NCBI GenBank assembly: GCA_017459805.1
Contig: JAFUCE010000014.1
Location: 1-60,949 of the forward strand
From: Eggerthellaceae bacterium
GTDB lineage: Bacteria; Actinomycetota; Coriobacteriia; Coriobacteriales; Eggerthellaceae
Reading direction: 5' to 3'
Length of the DNA: 60,949 bases
Shown one piece after another: positions 43,773-50,993 of this stretch (the stretch's first letter is position 1; each line of letters starts with the position of its first letter). The notes beneath the pieces are model-generated. The model saw nothing but the letters and a program-made list of their open reading frames with translations, did not search any database and was not told where the DNA came from. Made by a program: the position numbers and the translations under genes.

Positions 43773-45206
43773 ATGGCAAGGACAGCACAAGAGATGTTGG
43801 AAAACCGAGGCGCTATGAGCGCGGCGGGCAACGACCCGTACAAGATCTATCTCGCAGAAGACGAGATACCAACGCACTACTACAATGTGCGTGCCGACAT
43901 GAAGACGGACCATCGTCCTATCATGAACCCGGGTACAGGAAAGCCCGCTACCTTGGAAGATCTGGAACCCGTTTTCTGCACGGAACTCGCCAAGCAGGAA
44001 CTCAACGATACCGATGCTTTTATCGAAATTCCCGAAGAGATTCGCGAGTTCTATAAGATGTATCGCCCGAGCCCCTTGGTTCGCGCAACCTTCCTGGAAA
44101 AACTGCTCGATACGCCAGCGAAGATTTACTACAAGTTCGAAGGTGGCAACACGAGCGGTTCGCACAAGCTCAACAGCGCCATAGCGCAGGCCTACTATGC
44201 CAAGAAAGAAGGCTTAAAAGGCGTTACCACCGAAACAGGGGCAGGGCAGTGGGGTACGGCCCTTTCCATGGCCTGCAGCTTCTTCGACCTGGACTGCAAG
44301 GTGTACATGGTGCGCTGTTCCTACGATCAAAAGCCCTTCCGTCGCGCGGTTATTGAAACCTATGGCGCGTCTATTATTCCTTCGCCTTCCGACACAACTG
44401 AAGTAGGACGCAAGATTCTTGAGCAGTTTGAAGACCATTCGGGCAGCTTAGGAACCGCCATTTCGGAAGCGGTGGAAGTGGCCGTTACGACCGACGGCTA
44501 TAAGTATGTGCTCGGCAGCGTGCTTAACCAGGTGCTGATGCACCAAAGCATCATTGGCCTGGAAGCAAAGGCTGCCATGGAAAAGATTGGTGTCTATCCT
44601 GATCTTGTTATTGGTTGTGCAGGTGGCGGTTCTAACTTGGGCGGTTTGATGGCGCCCTTTATGCGCGACAAGCTCCTTGGCAACAAAGCGCCGTACTTTA
44701 TTGCGGTTGAGCCTGCCAGCTGCCCTTCGATGACGCGCGGCAAGTTCGCCTATGACTTCTGCGACAGCGGTCAGATTACGCCGCTTGCAAAGATGTATAC
44801 GCTGGGCAATGGCTTCATGCCGAGCCCCAACCATGCAGGGGGCCTGCGCTACCATGGCATGAGCCCCATTCTTTCGCAGCTCTATCATGATGGCTTCCTG
44901 GACGAAGCGCGTGCGGTGGAACAGACGAGCGTTTTTGAAGCCGCCGTTGAATTTGCCCGCGTGGAAGGCACCTTGCCGGCACCTGAAAGCGCCCATGCGA
45001 TTCGCGTGGCCATAGACGAAGCGCTTAAGTGCAAGGAAACGGGTGAAGAAAAGGTTATTCTGTTCGGTCTTACGGGTACGGGTTACTTCGATATGTACGC
45101 CTACGATGCCTACTTGAATGGCACGATGAGCGACTATATTCCCACCGACGAAGACCTCGAGCGTGGTTTTGCAACCATTCCCGATTTTGGTTTCGACGCT
45201 GAATAG
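43773..45206 (+). CDS. trpB: Stand-alone TrpB-like tryptophan synthase beta chain (TrpB2 type)
   Basis: A 477-residue PLP enzyme that makes tryptophan from indole and serine. The long N-terminus and insertions match the TrpB2 subfamily rather than the roughly 400-residue TrpB1. Seen motifs: PSPLVRATFLEK, the PLP lysine in SGSHKLN (Lys132), ETGAGQWG near residue 155, the phosphate-binding GCAGGGSNLGG near 282, and GLTGTGYFD near 430. No trpA, trpC or trpE is nearby, so it may salvage indole. The ATG follows AAAGGAGG. Control by the tryptophan T-box directly upstream supports the assignment. Confidence 0.93.
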   Translation: MARTAQEMLENRGAMSAAGNDPYKIYLAEDEIPTHYYNVRADMKTDHRPIMNPGTGKPATLEDLEPVFCTELAKQELNDTDAFIEIPEEIREFYKMYRPSPLVRATFLEKLLDTPAKIYYKFEGGNTSGSHKLNSAIAQAYYAKKEGLKGVTTETGAGQWGTALSMACSFFDLDCKVYMVRCSYDQKPFRRAVIETYGASIIPSPSDTTEVGRKILEQFEDHSGSLGTAISEAVEVAVTTDGYKYVLGSVLNQVLMHQSIIGLEAKAAMEKIGVYPDLVIGCAGGGSNLGGLMAPFMRDKLLGNKAPYFIAVEPASCPSMTRGKFAYDFCDSGQITPLAKMYTLGNGFMPSPNHAGGLRYHGMSPILSQLYHDGFLDEARAVEQTSVFEAAVEFARVEGTLPAPESAHAIRVAIDEALKCKETGEEKVILFGLTGTGYFDMYAYDAYLNGTMSDYIPTDEDLERGFATIPDFGFDAE

Positions 45207-45226
45207 TTTTTGTTTATGCAATATGG

Positions 45227-45259
45227 AAGGGGTGCTCGCATATGTTGGCACCCCTTTTT
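45227..45259 (+). terminator. Terminator after trpB
   Basis: Stem AAGGGGTGC/GCACCCCTT with a 12-base loop and a T-run. Confidence 0.85.
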
Positions 45260-45354
45260 GTGCTCACATATCATTTGGGGACGGAGTGAAAAAGAACACT
45301 TAGCACGCGCAACGCGCTACAATAATGCGCTATATAGAACCGAAGGAGGGCACC

Positions 45355-46569
45355 ATGCCTGAATACAAGAAGTCGACCAAGCTGGATAATGTGCTCTATG
45401 ACGTGCGCGGTCCTGTACTCGATGAAGCTATGCGCATGGAAGAAGCAGGCACCAATGTGCTTAAGCTCAATATTGACAACCCCGCCCCCTTTGGTTTTCG
45501 CACGCCCGATGAAGTGGTCTATGACATGGCGCGCCAGTTGGCCGACTGCGAAGGCTATTCTAATTCCAAGGGCCTCTATTCTGCCCGTAAAGCCATCATG
45601 CAGTACTACCAGCTGAAAGGCTTTGAAGGGGTAGAAATCGAAGATATATACACGGGCAATGGTGCAAGCGAACTTATTAATATTTGCATGAGCGCGCTTT
45701 TAAACGATGGCGACGAGATTCTTATTCCCGCACCCGACTATCCACTGTGGACGGCCTGTGCAACGCTAGCAGGTGGCAAACCCGTTCACTACATTTGTGA
45801 TGAACAGGCCGACTGGAACCCCGACATCGACGACATTCGCTCAAAGGTGACCGATCGCACGAAAGCCATCGTTATCATCAACCCCAATAACCCCACGGGC
45901 GCACTTTATGACAAGGATATACTTCAGCAGATTGTCGACATTGCACGTGAACACGAGCTCATCATTTTCTCGGATGAAATCTACGATCGCTTGGTCATGG
46001 ACGACCTTGAGCATATTTCAATTGCAACCATGGCGCCGGATTTGTTTTGCGTAACTTTTAGTGGTCTTTCGAAGTCGCACATGATTGCGGGTTACCGCAT
46101 TGGGTGGATGGTGCTCTCGGGTAACAAGAAAGCTGCCAAGGACTATATTGAAGGCATCAACATGCTCACCAATATGCGCCTGTGCTCCAACGTGCCAGCG
46201 CAGTCCATCGTGCAAACCGCCCTGTGGGGCCACCAGAGCGTAAAGACTTACGTAAGCCCCGGTGGTCGCGTGCTCGAGCAGCGCAATTTCATCTACGAAG
46301 CGCTCAACAACATCGACGGCATTTCAACGGTAAAGCCCAAAGCTGCCTTTTATGCCTTCCCTAAAATCGACGTTAAGAAGTTCAATATCACCGACGACGA
46401 AAAGTTTGCGCTCGACCTGCTAAAGGAAAAGAAGCTGCTCATTGTTCATGGGCGCGGCTTCAACTGGCCAGAGTCCGACCATTTCCGCGTGGTGTTCTTG
46501 CCGAACCTTGAACAGCTCGCCGATGCAACGGAGCGCCTCGCAGACTTCCTGAGCACCTACAAGCAATAG
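45355..46569 (+). CDS. alaA: AlaA-like PLP-dependent aminotransferase
   Basis: A 404-residue class I/II aminotransferase, closest by eye to glutamate-pyruvate transaminase AlaA. Seen: INPNNPTGALYDKD near residue 180, IFSDEIYDRLVMDDLEHISIA near 205, the PLP lysine in FSGLSKSHMIAGYRIGWM (Lys near 240), and the C-terminal FRVVFLPN. ATG at 45355 is chosen because GAAGGAGGG lies 5 bases upstream; an in-frame ATG at 45325 has no site. A TACAAT box near 45319 may be its -10. It converges with the lipoprotein gene through a shared hairpin. Aspartate or other substrates are possible. Confidence 0.88.
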   Translation: MPEYKKSTKLDNVLYDVRGPVLDEAMRMEEAGTNVLKLNIDNPAPFGFRTPDEVVYDMARQLADCEGYSNSKGLYSARKAIMQYYQLKGFEGVEIEDIYTGNGASELINICMSALLNDGDEILIPAPDYPLWTACATLAGGKPVHYICDEQADWNPDIDDIRSKVTDRTKAIVIINPNNPTGALYDKDILQQIVDIAREHELIIFSDEIYDRLVMDDLEHISIATMAPDLFCVTFSGLSKSHMIAGYRIGWMVLSGNKKAAKDYIEGINMLTNMRLCSNVPAQSIVQTALWGHQSVKTYVSPGGRVLEQRNFIYEALNNIDGISTVKPKAAFYAFPKIDVKKFNITDDEKFALDLLKEKKLLIVHGRGFNWPESDHFRVVFLPNLEQLADATERLADFLSTYKQ

Positions 46570-46597
46570 GTGTATCTTTCAGTCCGTATTGCTTTAA

Positions 46598-46639
46598 GAA
46601 ACACATAAGGGATAGAGGTGTCTATCCCTTATGTGTTTC
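46598..46639. terminator. Bidirectional hairpin between convergent genes
   Basis: A 19-base-pair perfect stem with a GGTG loop. It lies between the stop codons of two convergent genes. Confidence 0.75.
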
Positions 46640-46643
46640 ATTC

Positions 46644-48197
46644 CTATGATGAAGCCGAGGTGTTGTTAGGCATCTGCGAGCTGTTCATGCCTTCGGGCGG
46701 GGTGGGAGGCATTTGCCCATCCTGCGGCATCTGTCCATCCTGCGGCATTTGACCGCCCATGGGACCACCGCCCATGCCGCCCCTGCCACCACCCATCATG
46801 GCGTCATAGAGTTCAGTAACCTGCTGACCGTTTACGGATACTTCTCCGCCGCTTATTTCGCCGCCCCAGGCATAGTCGAAGGGGCTCTGTGCGTTTATGT
46901 TAAGAGTTCCACCCTTAATATAGAGGTAGCCGTTGGAATCGAGCGCGTCGGTGTCGCCCTGAGCCATGTTGATATTGATGGTGCCACCCGTAATTTCAAG
47001 TGTGGGGGTGTAGACCGAAGACTTGATGGAAGCGTTAATGCCGTCGTCGCTTGCTTCGATATCAATAGTGCCGCCGTTGATCTGGATGTAGGTTCCCTCA
47101 ATGCATTCTGCGCCATTGATTGTGAACGTGCCGCCGTCGATCCATACAAAGGCATAGCCCTGGATGCCATTATCGGTGGTCGTAATATCGAACTGACCAT
47201 CTTTGATATATATGTAACCAAATTCATTATCGTCGCTGTTTTCAGCTTTGATTCCGTCTTCGGCTGCGATGGTGAAGTTACCATTGGCAATGCGTACCGA
47301 ATCGTTCGCTTTCAAGGCGCTACCATTAGCGGCATTAAGCGTGTAGGTACCACCCGTTACCTTCAAGTCGTCTTTGCTGACGATGGCGTGGTTGCTGGAG
47401 TTGATGGTAAGACTCCCCGAACCGTTTAAACACAAATCATCCTTGCTAAAGATAACGCCGTCGGTGTCTGTGTCCCCATCAGCTACAAATTCGCCTGCGA
47501 CTGAAAGAGTGTTGTCGCCCTGAAGCGTTACAAATACTTTGTCGGCAGACTTTACGTAAATTGCGGGGAAGTTTTCGTTGCTTATGGTCACGCCGTTTAG
47601 TACGAGCTGTACTTTGGCCGTGTCAGGCGCATCAATTATGATGGTAGCTTCGCTCGCACTTCCTTCAATCACATATACGCCCTCTTCACTAATCGTGATG
47701 TCCTTGCCGCTGACTAGGGAATAGGTTGTTGCAGCACTTGTATCGGCTGTTTGTTCAAGGTCGCGCTCAGTAAAGGCCTCGTCAACATTGAGCGTGGCAC
47801 TTATGGCAATGCCGCTGTCTGTTGCGGTATAGCCTTTGTCGGTCGTTTCACCAGGCATGGTATCCATAGCGTTCATAGCACCCTTGTTGCCTTGCTGCAT
47901 GTTTTGCGGCCCGCCTGAAGGGCGGGAACTGCTTGCAGGCATGCTCGAGGCCTGGCCTTCAGCTGCCTGGCTTGAATCACTTGCGGGCTCAGACGGAAGG
48001 CTCGAACTTGCATTTGTCTCCGTTGTAGCACTTGATGTACTTTGCTCGAGCGCTGCGCTTGTGCTTTGCTCAACTGCTGTGCTTGTGTCAGCGCTTGTGT
48101 CGCCGCTCGTGTTTGATGCGGCACCAGCGCCACAGCCTGCTAGAGCAACGACAAGCGCAGCTGACACGATAAGTGAACTTATATACATGTGTTTCAT
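46644..48197 (-). CDS. Beta-helix carbohydrate-binding-type lipoprotein
   Basis: A 517-residue surface lipoprotein. The signal peptide ends in a lipobox (LVVALAGCG). A Ser/Thr-rich linker (25-105) is followed by a repetitive domain of beta-helix rungs (GGTFTINGAECIEGTYIQINGGTIDIEASDDGI, written here from several adjacent rungs at about residues 350-390). It resembles the Cthe_2159/DUF4353 family, which binds acidic polysaccharide. The C-terminus is Gly/Met/Pro/Gln-rich with two copies of QMPQDG. ATG at 48197 follows AAAGGTGAG; the GTG at 48206 lies within that site. It is encoded opposite to its neighbours. Confidence 0.85.
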   Translation of the reverse strand: MKHMYISSLIVSAALVVALAGCGAGAASNTSGDTSADTSTAVEQSTSAALEQSTSSATTETNASSSLPSEPASDSSQAAEGQASSMPASSSRPSGGPQNMQQGNKGAMNAMDTMPGETTDKGYTATDSGIAISATLNVDEAFTERDLEQTADTSAATTYSLVSGKDITISEEGVYVIEGSASEATIIIDAPDTAKVQLVLNGVTISNENFPAIYVKSADKVFVTLQGDNTLSVAGEFVADGDTDTDGVIFSKDDLCLNGSGSLTINSSNHAIVSKDDLKVTGGTYTLNAANGSALKANDSVRIANGNFTIAAEDGIKAENSDDNEFGYIYIKDGQFDITTTDNGIQGYAFVWIDGGTFTINGAECIEGTYIQINGGTIDIEASDDGINASIKSSVYTPTLEITGGTININMAQGDTDALDSNGYLYIKGGTLNINAQSPFDYAWGGEISGGEVSVNGQQVTELYDAMMGGGRGGMGGGPMGGQMPQDGQMPQDGQMPPTPPEGMNSSQMPNNTSASS

Positions 48198-48395
48198 TTG
48201 TCTCACCTTTTCTTACTTGCATGCTTATACATTGTTGTCGACGCGGAAAATAATAGGCAACAATCCTTAAATCCAACTGAATATATCCTGAAGTTAGGCT
48301 TAAAAAGCTCAGATGCCTTTCAAAACCCCCCTTTTATGTGGTATTTCTCGTTTTATTCTTTTGCATACGAAGACCGAAAAAAGAGGCATATAAGT

Positions 48396-48424
48396 TTGCA
48401 GCGGGCATGATTATTGCATACAAT
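48396..48424 (+). promoter_or_regulatory. Promoter of the diguanylate cyclase pair
   Basis: TTGCAG, 17-base spacer, TACAAT, 46 bases before the first cyclase start. Confidence 0.6.
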
Positions 48425-48470
48425 ATCCTGATAACGTAAGAGCCGAAACAAGACGTAGGTGTAGCGAAAC

Positions 48471-49616
48471 GTGCAAGTTCCCAACTGGGTGCCCATCATA
48501 TTTTACGCTGTGATAATCATGCTGTTTATCGGCATTTACTCGCGGTATCGTATTGAAAACGATACCGAGCAGAAGCCATTTTCAAACATGGTTTTTCTTA
48601 CTGCTGCTGTCCTCGTCAATGATTTTATTTCCCGTCTGTATATCGTCGATGGTTTCCCACACTGGCTCGTTGTTATTACGACCCACCTTAATTTCGGACT
48701 ATTAGCCCTTGTTGGCTTTGCCTGGTATCGCCTGGTGCGAAGCGTGCTTTCTCCTGAAGAGCGTACGAGCGCTCGTAGCCTCGACTTTCTCATTTACGCT
48801 TTCGTGGGTATTGCACTCCTTGTTGTGATAACAAATCCGTTTACGGGCCTTGTTTTCACCTTTGACAGCGCTGGCGACTATCATCGAGGACCCAGTTTCT
48901 TCGTTCCTGCGGGTGCAACGTATTTGTGCATTATCATCTCGGAAGTGTTTGTATCCCTACGTGTCCGCTCCCTGGGTCGTGACGTTTTTGCTGCCCTGTT
49001 GATGTTCCCGGTCCCACCCCTTCTTGGCGGAATTGTGGCCATGTTTTCCTATGGTATTCCTTGGATGCCGTTGGGCGTTTCCTTTTCCATGGTTATCTTG
49101 TTTACCACGCTTCATACGACAAGCTTGGGTCGCGACTTCCTTACGGGGCTTTCAAACAGGCGTCGCTTCGACGAATTGTTTGAAGAACGTATTTCCTGGG
49201 CTAAGAATGGCCGTCCGCTTATTGCCCTTTTGGTTGACCTTGACGATTTCAAAGTCATTAACGACACCCTCGGTCACAATATAGGCGACATTGCCCTTGC
49301 CGAAACGGCGCGCATTTTACGTGCAAGTGTGAGGGCCGACGACGTTGTTGCGCGTATTGGCGGCGATGAATTCATGATTCTTCTCGACAAGGCCGACGAA
49401 GAAATTGCGCAGGAAGTTATCAATCGCATAAAAGAAGAAGTAAGCGCATACAATGCTCAGAATACGCGTTTCGAGTTGCAGCTCAGTGTTGGTTATGCGC
49501 TCTATGACGAAAAGCGTTTTGCCACCCCTGAAGAATACCTCAACCATGTCGATGAATTGATGTATGCCAACAAACAGCAGCGCAAAGCTGCTAGGCGTTT
49601 GGCAGCGGTAGGCTAG
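48471..49616 (+). CDS. Membrane diguanylate cyclase 1
   Basis: A 381-residue enzyme making cyclic-di-GMP from two GTP. About six membrane helices occupy residues 1-215, including a conserved DYHRGPSFFVPA loop. A GGDEF domain starts at about 222 (GRDFLTGLSNRRRFDEL). The active site is intact (RIGGDEFMILL), with an inhibitory I-site RADD five residues before it. The GTG start follows GTAGGTG. It is paralogous to the next gene along its whole length, a tandem duplication. Confidence 0.92.
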   Translation: MQVPNWVPIIFYAVIIMLFIGIYSRYRIENDTEQKPFSNMVFLTAAVLVNDFISRLYIVDGFPHWLVVITTHLNFGLLALVGFAWYRLVRSVLSPEERTSARSLDFLIYAFVGIALLVVITNPFTGLVFTFDSAGDYHRGPSFFVPAGATYLCIIISEVFVSLRVRSLGRDVFAALLMFPVPPLLGGIVAMFSYGIPWMPLGVSFSMVILFTTLHTTSLGRDFLTGLSNRRRFDELFEERISWAKNGRPLIALLVDLDDFKVINDTLGHNIGDIALAETARILRASVRADDVVARIGGDEFMILLDKADEEIAQEVINRIKEEVSAYNAQNTRFELQLSVGYALYDEKRFATPEEYLNHVDELMYANKQQRKAARRLAAVG

Positions 49617-49634
49617 GGAGGGGGTGCGTCTATT

Positions 49635-50819
49635 ATGGATATGCCAGTTTGGATGCCTGTAGCCATCTACGCCATCCTTTTGCTCTTGTATCTACTTTTT
49701 TATTCTTGGTATCACATGGATGACAGTGTTGGCCGACGCCCCTTCGTTATGCTTCTATTCTTGACAATCGCTATTTTGGCGAGTGATTTTTACGGGCGTT
49801 TTGAAGGAACCCCCGGAATTCCTCTGCCAACCATTGTTGGATCCACCGTTATCAACTTCGTGTTATTGCCTGCTGTTGGTGTTGAGTGGCATCAGTTTAT
49901 TCGCAACCTTCTTCCCGCTAATGAGCGCGCAAGAATGCGCTATGTAACAATGCTTTCTAATTTTGCAGCGGGCATCGGCATTGTTGTGTCCATGCTCAGC
50001 CCCATAACGAGCTGGGTGTTTTATTACGATGCGTCAGGCATATATCATCGCGGAGATTTATTCCTTGTTCCCGCAATGACAACGCTCTTCATTTTCCTTG
50101 TTACCGATATTTACCTCTTTACTCAGGTGAAATCGCTTGAGCGCTATTCACTTCGTATGTTGGGTGCCTACCCTATTCCCGTCATTATTGGTGGACTTCT
50201 TACCTTTGTTGTTTCTGATGTTGCCTGGGTACCATTAGGCTTTTCAATTGCCACCCTTGCGTTGTTTGCCCATATTCAGAATACCGGTATGGGGCGCGAC
50301 TATTTGACGGGTTTGGCTAACCGCAAGAAACTTGAAATGCTTATGAACGAAAGAATCGAGCGCAGCGCTTCAGGGTATAAGTTTGCGGGCATTATGATGG
50401 ATATCGACAAGTTCAAGTTCATTAACGACACGCTCGGGCATACCTCGGGCGACCTTGCTTTGGCCGATGCTGGTCATTTGCTTCAATCGTGTGTTCGAAG
50501 CGGTGACGTTGTTGCTCGTTTCGGCGGCGACGAGTTCTTTATTTTGCTCGACATTGAAGAGGGCGACGAATTGCGCGAAGTTGTTGAACGCATAAACGAA
50601 GAAGAAAAAACCTTTACGCGTGAAGGTAGGGACTACGAATTGCGCTTCAGCAAGGGTTATGACGTTTTCGATCCTCAAAAGTTCCATTCTGTACAAGATT
50701 TTTTGGCACACCTTGATGAGCTTATGTATAAAGAAAAGGAATTGCACCATAAGGAGGCAGAGGCTCAAGCAGCAAACAACAAAGACTTTGTTGAAGAACG
50801 GAGGCTTTGGGATGTATAA
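49635..50819 (+). CDS. Membrane diguanylate cyclase 2
   Basis: A 394-residue paralogue of the preceding gene: same membrane layout (about six helices, IYHRGDLFLVPA loop) and GGDEF domain (GRDYLTGLANRKKLEM). It has an intact RFGGDEFFILL active site and an RSGD I-site. It starts with ATG 18 bases after the first cyclase, so both are in one operon. The C-terminal tail of about 30 residues is Glu/Lys-rich. The membrane part presumably senses a signal, which is not identifiable from sequence. Confidence 0.92.
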   Translation: MDMPVWMPVAIYAILLLLYLLFYSWYHMDDSVGRRPFVMLLFLTIAILASDFYGRFEGTPGIPLPTIVGSTVINFVLLPAVGVEWHQFIRNLLPANERARMRYVTMLSNFAAGIGIVVSMLSPITSWVFYYDASGIYHRGDLFLVPAMTTLFIFLVTDIYLFTQVKSLERYSLRMLGAYPIPVIIGGLLTFVVSDVAWVPLGFSIATLALFAHIQNTGMGRDYLTGLANRKKLEMLMNERIERSASGYKFAGIMMDIDKFKFINDTLGHTSGDLALADAGHLLQSCVRSGDVVARFGGDEFFILLDIEEGDELREVVERINEEEKTFTREGRDYELRFSKGYDVFDPQKFHSVQDFLAHLDELMYKEKELHHKEAEAQAANNKDFVEERRLWDV

Positions 50820-50871
50820 TATAGAAATAATAATGCAAGAATACAGAAGCACTATACAAATGCTATCTACA

Positions 50872-50880
50872 TGGTATACT
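50872..50880 (+). promoter_or_regulatory. Extended -10 promoter of the EAL gene
   Basis: TGGTATACT, extended -10, 114 bases before the start. Confidence 0.5.
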
Positions 50881-50993
50881 GTGTCCACCACAAAGTTTTA
50901 CATATCAGCTAACGTTAATCCCATACATGCAAACGTACTGGCGGGTTCTTCCGGAGAAACGCTTGTGCGTTTGTTTTTGTTGGAGGCCGTAAT

